Shown: positions 11,322 through 26,169, counted from the stretch's first letter. The stretch: 64,000 bases of DNA from Proteromonas lacertae (GCA_002245135.1 NGBS01000597.1:1-64000), one strand, 5' to 3'. The notes: a model not told the origin generated them from the sequence alone. A program made the numbers and translations.

Positions 11322-13092
11322 TTAATTTGTGCTTTTTATATCAATGCAATACTCTTCATCATTTCTAATCTATTTAGAAGATTAAATATATATTAAATAA
11401 TACTATTTTGAAAGATTCATCATTCTTTATTGCCAATCTGTCAATAATATCATATTTTTCTTCTCTTTCAACATCAATAACTCTTACTATTTTATATTCA
11501 TCTATGTCATATATTAAAATGTGTAAATATTTATCATCGTTATATAATATTCCAATATTTTTACAGTTATCCATATAAGCAAGAGATATACATCTCCAAT
11601 TCTTTTTTATATTGAATAAATGTTGTATTTTACCCATCTGTTGATATAAATCATCCTTCAGTGAATATATTAATATATCATTTGTTTCAGATAATATAAT
11701 TATCTTATTTTCTTTGTTATAAAATACACATGAATTAATCATTACATCAAATTCTATTAAGTTCCATTTATTCATTGCAAGTGAATAGAAATACACATTC
11801 ATTTTCCAACACATAATTAAATAATCATTATTTATGTCAATAATAACATTACTGGATTTGTCTTTATATATTATATCACATCTATCACTTTCTTTTAAAT
11901 ATGTAACTAAAATATCTGAAGATAAAAAATCTGCAACAATTTCTTTGCTATTCAACAAAAACTTTAGCTCTTTTTTATAAGATAATTCTTTTATTGTTGA
12001 TAGTGTATAATTATTATGGAATGAATTGAATGTTAGTGGATAATTCATATCTGTGATGTTAATTATCTTAAAATGATGATCATTCGTTATACAATACAAT
12101 CTTTTATCATAACTACATATTCCATATAATACTCCAATCTTTATATTATCAGATATTTTCTTTTCTATAGAAAAAAAAACATTATATTTTTCATCATATA
12201 CTGAAATCTAAATTAGAAAACATAATTTCTTCTCTATCATTGTCAACTACTACAATAATATTATCATATAACCAACAAATTAATGGAATACACTTGCATA
12301 TAGAATCATTTGATGTATTTATTGGGAATACTTCTATTGTATAATAATTATCTAATTCATTAAATGGTATAACTAAAACAGAACCATCCACAAATTGACA
12401 TAAACAGTAATTGTCATTTTTAATTATATTGTATATTATCTTTTTATTCGGGATATCTGCTATAAGTTCATATGTATCTAATCTATATATTTGAATTACA
12501 AGATCTATTCTATTATAAACGTAGTATATATACCAATAGCTATTAACAGATTATGTCTTGTTGATATTTCAAATCTCCTTGCTCTAAATTTTGATATTTC
12601 CTTCTTCACATATTTATTTGTATTTATATTATAAACTATTTCAATGATTGATGAAGATGTATTAGATATCATTTTCACTGTATCTTCATCTTGAATTGGT
12701 AATAATACTGCATTCATTAAATAACAATCATAGATTTTTATAGTACATAATTTTGTTAATCTATAATACTATATATCAATGAATTATACTCTGATTTAAT
12801 TGAATATACGACCATTCCTTCGTTGCAAACATAATAGAGGTGATTTCCATCATCAGTTAAGTTGACTACTGGATTTATCAGCTCTTCATTAAATGGTAAG
12901 ATATCGATTGATTTTTTATCTATATTAAGTTATATATTTCATAATACTCAATTTGAATGTATAACACTTATAAGGTGACTCACTTCCAACAAATACAATC
13001 CCATTTTTAGCACATTTCATACAATTTGTTTTTGATACATAAATAATGTTTGGTGTATTAAAATTTCCTTCAAAAATGCTATACTGCGGCAT
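11322..13092 (-). CDS. Unknown protein, probably beta-propeller-like
   Basis: From ATG 13092 (MPQYSIFEGNFNTPNIIYV) at least five short introns join exons through YVCNEGMVVYSIK, LMNAVLLPIQDEDTVKM, VDGSVLVIPFNEL and RLYCITNDHHFKIINI to a stop at 11322. The joined frame is about 520 residues. It is a run of short hydrophobic strands with G-x-(V/L)-(Y/F)-x-(Y/F) ends, which suggests a WD/YVTN-like propeller, but no clear family motif was seen. The last intron (GTATTATTTAATAT...AATAG) adds a short tail ending DIKSTN. Confidence 0.55.
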
Positions 13093-13235
13093 AAAATAAG
13101 AAAATAAGAATTGAAAATATCAAGCCAAACTTTTTTTATTTTCTTTCTATTCATCTCATACACAGCATATATAATTAAAAAAAATACATTTAAAATATAA
13201 ATTAACTATAAGTAGATACATACAACTACTTTTTA

Positions 13236-16200
13236 TTATGCAATACTGGATCTTGGTGTTATTCCTCCATCAATAGTAGACTATATAAATAAAATATATA
13301 AATATACAACAGATCTAGATTTATCTAAGAATCTTCTACTCAATGCAGCTGCTTCAGCATCTAGTCGAATAGCTTCAGATATATCACCTCTTTGTTCACT
13401 TTTACTAGCTGATATAACATTACTTTCATCCAACAACATATTCTTCAATGTAGATAAATCCATCGATGGTCTTTTGTTAATACTCTTATTTTTAGCTTTT
13501 TCATATCCACTTAACTTCATCTCTAATTCTCTAACTTTCTCTTTGTAATTTTGTACTTTCTCTTTTTCATTATTTAATGATGTCTTATATTTATCCACTT
13601 CTGATGTTAATCTTGTCATTTCTCTTGAAACTTCCTCTCTCTTCAAATTCTCTTCTTGATCTTCTTTCTCTGACTGTTTCTTTAACTTATTCAATTCTTT
13701 AGTTAACTTCTTTTCATTTTCTTCACCTCTCTTTATTTTATCAGACATTGAATTAATTTCACTTTCAAATTTCATTTCTAATGTTTTCATTGCATTATCA
13801 TGTTGTAAATCCATTTCTTTTATCTTATTTTCATAAAACATCACTTTATCACTCTTAAATTTTTCAAATTCACTTTGTATCTTTGTTTTTTCATCTTGAA
13901 GTATTCTTAATTGGTTTTGTAACTCGTTTATCTTTCTATTTGATTCATTATATAATTCTTCATATTTCTCTTTATCTTTCTGCAACTTTTCATAATTATC
14001 CTTCAATAATTTCATTTCACTTTTAATTGATGCTAATTCTGAATCTTTATCTTGTAATTCAGCTTTTAATTCTTTATTTTTTTGCTTTTTCTTTTCCAAT
14101 TTTTCATCATAATCTTTTGTTAGTTGACTTGATACATCCTTTTTCATATTTTCAACAGAATTCATAAATTCGTTTAATAATGTGGGTATTCCTTCTGTTG
14201 TTATCTTTGATGGATCTGATAATAACTTCTTTGTCTTTTCAGATATTGGCAAATTATTAGCAATGATTGAACTTAATCCTTTAATGTTATTATCAGTGAT
14301 GATTTTACTTTTTTCTAATTTTTGGACATTTTCAAATAATTCATTCCTATAATTTCATATTAATAATTATTATATACTTTTCACCTTCAATTTCTTTCAC
14401 ATTATCACTTAATTCCTCTATCTCTTTAGTTTGCTTTTCAACTTTTTCACTTAACTGTGATCTTTCAGTATCTAATTTTTGTACTTGACTCTTCAATTCT
14501 TCTACATTATTTGTCAATTTATTCTTTTCTTCACTTACACCTTTCAATTCATATTCTTTTTTGACTAAATCATTCTAATCATAAGATAAATATAATCATA
14601 TATATATACTTTAACTTCCTCCGCTTTTTGTTTTACCTCTTTCAAATCATTTGTCAAATTCTGTATTACTTCTTCATTCTTCTTTGTTGTATCTTGTAAT
14701 TGATTCTTTAATATACTATTTTCATGTTCAGTGTTTTGTAATTGCACTTTAACTCCTTCTAATTGTATTGAATAATCCTGCTTTGTTTGTTTATCTTTCT
14801 ATTAATAATATAAATTAAAATGTATAAATACTGTTTGATATAGTTGAACTATTGACTTATAGAATGATCCTTCTGGATTTAGCTCCTTTCTAAATGCATC
14901 TATTTGCTGTTGTATTGTTGTTTTCATATTATCACAACATGTTTTTAAACTCTTTAAGTTTATATTAATACTATAACTACTATTCTTTATCATATTACTC
15001 TGTTGAACCTTATTAGCTTGAATATTATCCAACTGACTTTGTAATTCTGATATTTTATTACCATAATTATTAATCACATTTTCATTATCACTCAATTTAT
15101 TTTTATATGCACTTTCATTCTGTTGAAGTTGTTTTGCTTCATCCCTCAATGTATTGAACTTACTTTCTGCCATTTTCAATCTACTTGATAAATCTTCAAT
15201 GATTCTACTTTGATCACCTACTTGTCTTTCCAATGTATTATGAATTTGATTTTGTTCTAATTGATGCTGACCTTCTATCTCTTGTTTTATTGATTCTATT
15301 TCATTGTTATGCCTTTCTTGTAACTTCTTTATTTCTGTATCTAATACTTTTTTCACTATTGGATTGGATGGATTTGTCATATCTTGTTTTATTGATGATA
15401 ATTCATTAGATAGTTCTTCAACTTCAGATTCTAAGTATCTGATTTTTTCATTTGCTTTTTTATCTTTTATTGTCAATTCTTGGATTTGAGAGTCTTTAGT
15501 TTCAACTAAATTCTCTTTCTCTTTTTCAACTTCATTGATTTCTTCATGTAATTGTTGAATTTTTTGATTTGTTTTTAATTTATATTGTTCAATATCTGAT
15601 CCTTCAGTTGTTATATCTCTTAATATTGTATCTTGTTTCAATTTCATTTCTGCTAAATCATTATACCTTCCAGTCATAGTTTTCATCTGATTTGCTGCGT
15701 ATGAATAATTCTGATCCAGTTGATTATATCTATGTTGTATATCTCTATATTTCTCTTTCAATCTATCATATTTCTTTGAAAATATCAGTGTTTGTTCAGC
15801 TAATCTTACAGTCAAATCTTTTATTTGGTTTTGATATTTCAATGCTTCTGTTTCTGTGGCATTATCTATTCTTATTTTGATATTATTGTATTTGTCATGA
15901 ATTATTCTATAATCACTTACTAATTTGTTATATTGATCTTTTAACTAATAAATTAATAAATTATACAGAATAAATACATTACGAATTTTCATATTTTTAG
16001 CTTGAATTGTATCATCATACTCCTTTTGCTGTTGATTACTATTGATAATATTATTATATTAATTAATACATCATATCAACTAATTGTTTTCTTTCCTCAG
16101 TTAATAATACAATCGCCTGTTCTACATCACTTTTATATTCATCAGTATTATATTTTAAATGACTTATATTATCTCTATACTTTTGACGATCTTGTAAAAT

Positions 16201-16940
16201 TAACTAATTAAATGATTAAAATGATTTGAATAATACCTTTTCATAATATGACTTGATTTTTGTGATTTGCACATCCATATTGTGAAAAGAATTATTTATT
16301 GGTGTTATTTGTTGTTGCTGTTGCTGTCTTGATGGTGATTGTATGGTTAGGGATGTTGAAACTGTTGGATCTACTGATTCGTTTAAATCCACTTCACTAT
16401 TACGTTTTTTTATAGATGATCTAATAGATTCATCCTTTACAATATTATAATGAATTAAATTATACTGTTCTAGATGTTCTTCTCTCTGATTTGTCTTTCA
16501 TTTGAGTTAATTCAAGTAAATTCTTTATTTCATCTTTGTATGCTTTTACTTCTTTATGTTGAGATTGTAATTTACTTGTTAGAATAGTTAATTGATTTGT
16601 CAGTTCTTGGTAAGTTTGTTCTCTTTCAGAATTAATATTAGTGACCAATATTTCATGTATTCTATCAAACACAAATTGTCTAGACTCTGGATCCAACTGC
16701 ATCTGAGCTATTGTACTATCAGACAATATTGATCTTAGAGTAATCTCCATCTAATCATAATATAATTATTGAAAATACTTGTTGCGATAATTGTTGTATT
16801 CTTAAATCAAATAATTGCCTTAGAGACTGTAATCTTTGGTTGAATTCATTTTCTAACTCTTTTTTGGATATTTTTGAGTGTTGACTGGCGTGAGTTGACG
16901 CTGAGTCAATGGAAGACACACTTAATGTGTCTGAATTCAT
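13236..16940 (-). CDS. Long coiled-coil protein (about 1100 residues)
   Basis: Starts MNSDTLSVSSIDSASTHASQ at 16940. Introns of 27-35 bp separate exons; the last one (GTATATTTATAT...ATATAG) leads to STIDGGITPRSSIA and a stop at 13236. Apart from a Ser-rich N-terminus and a Gln-rich patch (QQQQQQ near 16320), nearly the whole chain shows heptad-like Leu/Lys/Glu/Gln patterns. The C-terminus carries an Arg/Ser-rich segment (DKSRS). It resembles golgins and centrosomal or cytoskeletal coiled-coil proteins, but no diagnostic domain was seen. Its promoter gap contains AACGGTTAG (about 16979-16987). Confidence 0.75.
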
Positions 16941-17234
16941 TCTTTAATTCACTTTAAATCAAGTTTAAAAATATATTAACGGTTAGTTTTGATTGTATAT
17001 TTAAAGTGTTTATAATAGTAGTTTGAAATTGTAAAATATGATTAAAGTAATCATTACGAAATGTTCACATGAGGGTGAGATATTATATTGATTTTATTTT
17101 CTTATTCGATACAGTTTATGATAATTTGTCTGAATAAAACCAAATAAACAAAAATCGAAGAGGAATAAGAAAGATTAAGAATAAAAATAATCTATTTATT
17201 TCCTCCTAAATTTGATTGGAATATAATATTGAGT

Positions 17235-20200
17235 TTAGAAGATACTGCAGTCTCCTGTAATTCTATCTTTACAGTCTCCTTGGTATCCATACTTTGAAGA
17301 AGATACTAATCTAATTTCTGATCCTTTTTGACTACACACTAAACCAGTTGGTAGATTTCTAGATTCCCAACTTTCATTTATACATTCTTGATATCCACTT
17401 CCGCATGAACATTCACTAATACATCTCTTATTACCTGTAGTACAATGAGTTGGTTGTTCTGGAGCATAAATCAATGTTGGTAATACTGTTGGATTTGCTA
17501 CACATGGACAATTACCAGTGATTCTTCCTTCACATAAACCTACAGATCCATAATGTGGACAGCCATATACTGATTCAATACAAGTGGAATTGTATTGACG
17601 ACAGATTGTACCAGCAGCTAATTCTCTAACAGCAAATTGACCATTTACACATTCATAATAACCACTTCCACAACCACATTCTTGTACACATAATTGTTCA
17701 CCGTGATTACATGATGGAACTGGAGTACCAATAATTACTGTTGGATATGTTGGTGGTACTGTTGGTCTAACTGTTGGTGGATAAGTAGCTGGTCTGGTTG
17801 GTTTGTATGTTGGTCTTACAGTTGGAACATAAGTTGGAATATAGACTGGTGGAGCTGTTGGTTTAACGGTTGGTCTTACAGTTGGGATTATTGTTGGAAC
17901 TACATTTCTGCATGGACATTGACCTACTATTCTTCCTTCACAAACACCAGCTTCTCCATATTCTTCACAACTAAAAGCTAAATTAATTTCAGTTCCATTT
18001 TGAGCACAAACAGTTCCAGCTGGCAATGGTCTTTCAACCCAACTACCTTGACTACATTCATAATATCCTTTTCCACATTCGCATTGACTTTCACAGAATT
18101 GTTCACCATCTCTACAATAACCCAATGGTAATGTTGGAGTTGGAGTATGAGTTGGACTTATACCACATCCACAGTTTCCTGATATTTTTCCTTCACAGAA
18201 TGGTTGAGCACCATTTTCTTTACATCCAAATTCTACTGAGATTTCAGTTCCGTTTTGAGCACATACAGTTCCAACTATATTAATATATTATAATTAATAT
18301 TTATTATACATGGTAATATTCTAGCTTCCCAAGCATGATTTACACATTCATAATAATTACCTTCACAATTACATTGTTCAGAACATAATTGATTTCCATC
18401 TACGCATGGTTGATTGATACTTGTTGGAATTACATTTCCTGTTGGCATTAATGTTGGTACAATCTTACAATTGCAATTTCCTCTTACATGACCAGTACAT
18501 AAACCTGCTGAACCTGCTTCTGGACATGAGAATTCTACTATAATTTCAGTTGCATTTTGAGCACATACAGTTCCGACTATAATATAAATAATATATATAT
18601 ACCTGGTAAATCTCTGTATAACCATCCACCGTTTACACATTCATAATAACCTTCATCACATTCACATTGAGATGAACAAAATTGTTGACCTTCAACACAT
18701 GGTGAAGCAATGACTGGTGGTGCATTTGTTGGAGCTTTAGTTGTTGGTCTCATAGTGGTTGGAATTCTTGTGGTTGGTCTCATGGTTGTTGGAACAATAC
18801 AATGACATTCACCTCTTACATTATTTCTACATTTTCCCATATCACCTAATTCTGGACATGAAAATACTGTGTAGATATTTGAACCATTTTGAGCACATAC
18901 TACACCTGGTGGAATATGTAAACTAACCCATTGGCCATCAACACATTGATAATATCCTGAACCACATTCACATTCATTTATACATTTTTGTTCTCCATCT
19001 GTGCAAATTCTTGGTTTTTGAGTTGTTGCAATAATAGTTGGTCTAATTGTTGGAATATAAGTTGCTGGATTTTCACAATTACATGTTCCACTTACACGAC
19101 CTTTACATTGAGCTTGAGAACCTCTTTCTGGGCAAGCAAAAGCTGAAGCGACTAAACTACCATTTTGAGCACAGACAGTTCCAGCTGGCATAGCAATTAA
19201 TACCCATTGACCTTGAGTGCATTGATAATAACCTTCACCACATTGACATTCAGCTACACACTTTTGTAATCCTTCAACACATGTTACTACAGTTGGACGA
19301 GGTGTTGGTGGTACAGTTCTTACTACTGTTGGTGGATAAGTTGGACGAATATTTGGTAATGGAGTTGTTGGCATCATACAATTACAAATACCAGCTACAT
19401 GACCAGTACATCTTCCTTGAGAACCTCTTTCTGGACAAGCATAGTCTAATTCAACAGTTCCTGATGAGTTTTGAGCACACACAGTTCCTGCTGGTAATTC
19501 CATTAATTTCCATTGACCTTGAGTGCATTGATAATATCCTTCACCACAAATACATTCAGCTACACATCTTTGTAAACCTTCTACACATGTTTTGTATGTT
19601 GGACGAGGAGTTGGTGCTGGAGTTTTAATGATTGTTGGTGGGAATGTTGCTTGAATTGTTGGAGCAGCAGTTGTTGGAATTATACATCCACATTCACCTT
19701 TAACACGACCTATACATTTTCCTTGACTTCCATTTTCTGGACAAGCAAATTGACTACATATAGATGTTCCATTTTGAGCACATACAGTTCCAGCAGCCAT
19801 TTGATGGAATACCCATTCACCTTGAGTGCATTGGTAATAACCTTCACCACATATACATTCAGCTACACATCTTTGTAATCCTTCGACACAAGTAACAATG
19901 GTTGGTTTGGGGGTTGGTGGGATTGTACGAATAATTGTTGGTGGTAAAGTTGGCTTTGGAGTTGGTGGTCTTGTTGTTGGTGGTAATGTTGGTGGTAATG
20001 TTGGAGCAGCAGTTGGTTTAAGTGTTGGTTGTACACATCCGCAATTTCCTGATACTCTTCCTTCACATACACCACATTCACCTAATTCTGGACAAGCAAA
20101 TACTAATTCAATTCCTGTTGTGTTACATTGAGAACAGATTGTTCCAGCAGGTAATTCTTTATCACACCATACACCATCTACACATTCTCTATATCCTGAA

Positions 20201-23200
20201 CCACATTGACATTCATTTTTACACATTCTAGCACCATTTGTACATGTTTCTACTACACCACCTCCACTACAATCACAATCACCAGTGATTAATCCTTCAC
20301 ATTTTCCACAATTACCATTTTCTGGACAAGCTGATACTTGTTCAATAGCACGAGGTTGTACTTGAGCACAAACAGTTCCTGCAGCTAATTGTTTAATAAT
20401 CCAATGACCATTTACACATTCTCTATAACCTCTACCACATCTACATTCATCAACACATTTTTGAGTTCCATCAATACAGTCAGCAACATCATCTAATCTT
20501 CGGCTATGACTAACTGATTGTTGACTAGCACAAGGACAAGTACCATGTACTTTACCTTCACATCCACCTAATTCACCAAATTCTGGACAAGCATATACTT
20601 GTTCAATAGCTGTACTATTGTATTGAGAACAGATTAAACCACTTACTAAAGGTCTATTTAACCACATACCATTAACACATTCTAAATAACCATCTCCACA
20701 TTCACACTCACTTACACATCTTTGAGTTCCTTCTCTACATCTTCCATTGTTAGTTGGAGTTTCGGTTGGTTTAATTGTTGGTTTAACAGTTGTTGGAACA
20801 ACAGTTGGTAATCCTGTTGTTGGATCTACTACTGGAATTTGAGTTGTTGGAATATCAGTAACAGGTAAACCAGTTGTTGGATCTACTTCTTGATAAGTTG
20901 GGATAATACAATTACATTTACCATTGATTCTACCTTCACATCTCTTAGCTTCACCATAATAAGGACAACTAAATTCAGCAATTATATCAGTATAGTTTTG
21001 TGAACAAATTGTACCTTCTGGCATTGGTCTTACAATCCATCTATTATTCACGCATTCATAATAACCAGCACCGCATTCACATTCACTTACACAGATTTCA
21101 ATACCAGTTACACATTCATTTGGAACACTTCCTGTTGGATGGAATGTTGGAACAACTGTAGCTTCACCAGTTGGAGTAATTGTTGGGATTAATGTTGGGA
21201 TTACAGTTGGAATATATGTTGGTGGAACATTATCACATTTACAATCACCGAATAAATGATCATTACATCTACCTGCATCACCATATACTGGACAACTAAA
21301 TTCAATCAAAATGTAACTACCATTTTGAGCACAAACAGTTCCTTCTGGCATTGGTCTTAACATCCAATCTCCATTGACACATTCATAATATCCTTTACCA
21401 CATTCACATTGACTAGCACATAATTCTTCACCTTCCATACATATTGCAGTTGGTTGTATTGTTGATGGAATTCTTGTTGTTGGTCTCATTGTTGTTGGAC
21501 GAAATTCAGTTGGACGAATTGTTGTTGGTCTCATTGTGGTTGGACGAAATTCAGTTGGACGAATTGTTGTTGGTCTCATTGTTGGTTGGACGAAATTCAG
21601 TTGGACGAATTGTTGTTGGTCTCATTGTGGTTGGACGAAATTCAGTTGGACGAATTGTTGTTGGTCTCATTGTGGTTGGACGAAATTCAGTTGGACGAAT
21701 TGTTGTTGGTCTCATTGTGGTTGGAATTCTGGTAGTTGGTCTTACAGTTGTTGTTGGACATTTACAATCACCATTTACTCTATCTCTACAGATTTCAGCC
21801 TCACCATATTCAGGACAACCAAATTCAATTGTAATTTGAGTTCCATTTTGACCACAAACTGTTCCTGTTGGTAATGGTCTAATTTCATAATAACCATTAT
21901 CTACACATTCATAATAACCTTTTTCACATTCACATTCACTTAAACAGTATTGTTCACCTACAACACATGGTTGATGTGGAGGAAAAGGAGTACGAATATT
22001 TTGATCATGAGTTGGTCTAATTGTTGTTGGTCTCATTGTAGTTGGATATGATGGATTTCCTGTTGGGTATACATTCCTTGTAGGTCTCATTGTTGTTGGT
22101 CTCATTGTGGTTGGAATTCTGGTAGTTGGTCTTACAGTTGCTGTTTGACATTTACAATCACCTTCTATTCTATCTCTACAGATTTCAGCTTCACCATTTT
22201 CAGAACATCCAAATTCAATGGATATCATGGTGTTGTTTTGACCACAAACTGTTCCTGTTGGCATTGGTCTTACTACCCATCTACGATCAACACATTCAAA
22301 ATATCCAGCTCCACATTCACATTCTTTCACACAAATTTGAAGACCTTCTTGACATTCATTTGGAACACTTCCGGTTGGTACTAATGTTGGGACATATGTA
22401 GCTTCGCCAGTTGGAGTAATAGTTGGAACAAATGTTGGAATTACAGTTGGATTATATGTTGGTGGGATATTTTCACATCTACATCTTCCGAATATTTTAT
22501 TTTTACATAATTCAGCTTCACCATTGTTTTCACAAGCAAATTCTAATTTTATTGATGTTCCATTTTGTCCACAAACAGTTCCTTGAGGTAATTCACGATG
22601 AATCCAATCTCCTCTTACACATTCATAGTAACCAGCACCACATTCACATTGACTATCGCAGAATTGTTCACCTTCATAACACATATCATTTGGTCTTTGT
22701 CTTGTTGGATTTACATTTCTTGTTGGTCTCATTGTGGTTGGATATAATGGATCTCTAGTTGGATATTGATTTCTTGTTGGTTGGTAAGTTCCAGTTGGTT
22801 GATAATTTCCAGTTGGATTAGCACTATTGCATCTACATTGTCCATGAGTACGACCAGCACAATTCAATTGATCACCATGTTCGGGACATTCATGAGCCAT
22901 CATTATTTCATTTCCATGTTGAGAACATACTGTTCCTTCAGGTAATTCTCTTAATAACCAAGTGTTAAATACACATTCATAATAGCCACTTCCACATTCA
23001 CATTCACTAGCACAGATCATGTCTCCATGAGAACATGGACCTGGGAATTCAGTTGGATATGGACCATTTGTTGGAACAATAGTTGGTAATATAGTTGGTG
23101 GTCTTCTTGTTGAAGTTGGTGCTACTGTTGGAATCATTGTAGATGGTCTTCTTGTTGGATTTCTTGTTGGACTAACACGACAAGAACATTGTCCATAAAC

Positions 23201-25969
23201 TTGACCAGCACATGGACCATCGTTTGGAATATCTTCATCAAGACAGGCAAAATCAACAAATATACTTGTACCATTTTGATAACATACTGTTGAAGTTGGT
23301 AATGGTCTTAAAATATAATCACCATGAACACATTCATAATATCCTTTATTACATTCACATTGAGATGAACATATTTGATGACCTTCAACACAACGAGCTG
23401 TTGGATTGACTGAAGTTGGTCTCATGGTAGTTGGTCTTCATCGTTGTATGGTAATTTCACAATTACATTCACCATCAATTCTATCTTTACATATTTTTGC
23501 TTCACCATATTCAATACATCCAAATTCTAAGTTAATTTCTGTTCCATTTTGTCCACAAACTGTTCCTTGAGGTAATTCACGATGAATCCATTGACCACTT
23601 ACACATTCATAATAGCCAGTTCCACATTCACATTGACTTTCACAAAATTGTTCACCATCTATACATGTATTTGGAGCTGTTGGTACAATTGTTGGAGTAA
23701 GAACAGTTGGAGCTGTTGGATTGTTTGTTGGTAAACCAGTTGGAGCAATATTACAGTTACATTCACCATATACTTTATCTTTACATATTTTTGCTTCACC
23801 ATATTCAATACATCCAAATTCTAAGTTAATTTCTGTTCCATTTTGTCCACAAACTGTTCCTTGAGGTAATTCACGATGGAGCCATTGACCACTTACACAT
23901 TCATAATAACCATTTCCACATTCACATTGACTTTCACAGAATTGTTCACCTTCAACACAGAAAGCTCCAAAATCATCAGTTGGACGGACTCCTGGAGTTC
24001 CTGGATAGGCAGTTGTTGGTATATCTCTACAACGACAATCACCTACAATACGATTCATACATTTATTAGATTCTCCAGGTTCTGGACATCCCATCTCTAT
24101 TTTAATTGATGTTTCATTTTGAGCACAAACTGTTCCAGTTGGAATTTCGTGTAAAACCCATTGGTTTTCATTACATTCATAATAACCATTTCCACATTCA
24201 CATTCACTTATACATCTTTGATCTCCTTGTTTACAAATTTCTGTAGGTCTCATTGTTGTTGGACTAACAGTGGTTGGTCTCATTGTTGTTGGTCTTTCAG
24301 TTGTTGGACGAACAGTTGTTGGACGAACAGTTGTTGGTCTTACAGTGGTTGGAATACTTGTTGTTGGACGAATTGTTGTTGGACGAACAGTGGTTGGTCT
24401 CATTGTTGTTGGTCTTTCAGTTGTTGGACGAACAGTTGTTGGACGAACAGTTGTTGGAATACTTGTTGTTGGACGAACAGTTGTTGGACGAACAGTTGTT
24501 GGACGAACAGTTGTTGGAATACTTGTTGTTGGACGAACAGTTGTTGGAATACTTGTTGTTGGACGAACAGTTGTTGGAATACTTGTTGTTGGAATACTTG
24601 GAACAGTTGTTGGACGAACAGTTGTTGGAATACTTGTTGTTGGACGAACAGTTGTTGGAATACTTGTTGTTGGAATACTTGTTGTTGGACGAACAGTTGT
24701 TGGACGAACAGTTGTTGGAATACTTGTTGTTGGAATACTTGTTGTTGGACGAACAGTTGTTGGACGAACAGTTGTTGGACGAACAGTTGTTGGAATACTT
24801 GTTGTTGGACGAACAGTTGTTGGAATACTTGTTGTTGGAATACTTGTTGTTGGACGAACAGTTGTTGGAATACTTATAGTTGTTGGACGAACAGTTGTTG
24901 GAATACTTGTTGTTGGAATACTTGTTGTTGGACGAACAGTTGTTGGACGAACAGTTGTTGGAATACTTGTTGTTGGACGAACAGTTGTTGGAATACTTGT
25001 TGTTGGAATACTTGTTGTTGGACGAACAGTTGTTGGACGAACAGTTGTTGGACGAACAGTTGTTGGTCTTACAGTTGTTGGAATACTTGTTGTTGGACTT
25101 ATTGTTGTTGGAATTCCAGTTGTTGGATAAGCTGTTGTTGGATATACATCACATAAACAATCACCAGTTACACGATTTTCACATGGACCAGATTCACCAA
25201 TTTCAGAACAACCAGAAACTAACAATATTCTCGTACTATTTTGTGAGCATACAGTTTTTGATGGAATTGAGACACTTATCCATTCATTATTTGAACATAC
25301 TTCAAATCCAGATTGACAACCACATTCATTCAAACATCTTTGTTCATTATCGGTACATTCAGCTAATGCACGATCTCCACATGTGCAATGACCATTGAAA
25401 CGATTGGCACATTTACCTTGTTGATTACCACAGGGAGTAACAAAGGATACTCTATTTTCTGTTTCTTGACTAGCATACAAAACCTTCTATATAACGATAA
25501 TAACTAATAAAATACTAGGAGCAGTTCTAAATTCAAGATAACCCTTTCTATTACAGAAAGAATAACCAGAATAACAATTACATTCGTCAATACATTGTTC
25601 TTGACCTTTATTCTGACATGGGATTTTATTGCAGTGTTTCTTATTGCATTTAAGATCCTTGCTATTGACATGTAATATTTTAGCTGAACCATCTTTATTG
25701 GACATACAAACATGATCAACTAGTTAAAATAGATAAATGAAGACTTAAGTATATTTATAAATACTTGGAATATCACCATGAATCCATTCACCATTTGAAC
25801 ATACTAAAACTCCCTTTCCACATTCACAAGATGCTTCACACTTCATCTCACCATCAACACATCTTGCTTCCTTCTTAGAAAATAAACCAAACATCTCACC
25901 AATTCTTAAGTTATCACATAATGCAAAGCTTAAGAAAAAAACTACACAAAGTAGAAGTGATTTCTTCAT
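17235..25969 (-). CDS. Giant secreted Cys-rich/Pro-Thr-rich repeat protein (copy A, about 25 domains)
   Basis: Starts at 25969 with a signal peptide (MKKSLLLCVVFFLSFALC). About 25 copies follow of a domain of roughly 70 residues with ten or so cysteines. The pattern is C-x2-G-x3-C-x3-C-x-C-G-x-GYYEC-x2-G-x-W, then LPxGTVCxQNGT, then a C-x-EYGEA-x-C...G-x-C-x-C end. Thr/Pro linkers (PTxxPT) between domains are probably O-glycosylated. No membrane segment or GPI-like end was seen, so a secreted coat or wall role is inferred. Four introns (25720-25764, 25487-25515, 18577-18602, 18275-18309) all cut the domain at one spot, phase 1, right after the Pro of the LP-GTVC motif. A few single-base slips (near 25470, 23430, 21590) break the frame; the first is absent from the inverted copy. 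The domain family was not recognised. Confidence 0.8.
21481..21725 (-). repeat. 45-bp minisatellite coding PTTIRPTEFRPTTMR
   Basis: About five to six tandem copies of a 45-bp unit in the linker between two Cys-rich domains. Each unit codes for 15 residues rich in Pro, Thr and Arg. One copy carries an extra base near 21590. Confidence 0.85.
24270..25130 (-). repeat. 15-bp minisatellite coding (PTTVR/PTTSI)n
   Basis: About 57 tandem units of 15 bp, alternating mainly two versions that encode PTTVR and PTTSI. It forms a long Thr/Pro linker between the third and fourth Cys-rich domains. The inverted copy has only a short linker here, so the expansion is specific to copy A. The nucleotide uniformity suggests recent expansion. 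Confidence 0.9.
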
Positions 25970-26169
25970 TCTTCAACTAAACAACAATATATTCAATAAA
26001 TCAATAAGATACAATTGAAAATAAAAACTAGAACTCGAAAAAAGGTAATAAAATTGCCTAAAATCCGAAGAAAATCCAAACTAAAGAGTATAAGAACACT
26101 CAAAGTTTAAGAATGTTTAAATTCTTCGCATTCTGATTGGCTGGGAATTTTCTGCGAAGAAATTACATT
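25238..26169. repeat. Outer inverted duplication, left arm (A)
   Basis: Near-identical, inverted, to 52571-53500. The shared block includes the promoter, the signal-peptide exon, intron 1, exon 2, intron 2 and the start of exon 3. The only clear differences seen are an extra T near 25470 in this arm and changes that begin where the block ends. Beyond it the two genes stay homologous but diverge. Confidence 0.9.

Noticed and set aside
24270-25130. CRISPR-like regular repeat array
   Set aside because: Units are adjacent with no unique spacers, are coding, and the genome is eukaryotic.
24161-25398. Long plus-strand frames (Trp/Asn/Cys-rich, Val/Gly-rich and Leu/Glu-rich) over the minisatellite
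   Set aside because: All three are translations of the same 15-bp repeat in the opposite strand; the minus-strand Pro/Thr reading links Cys-rich domains.
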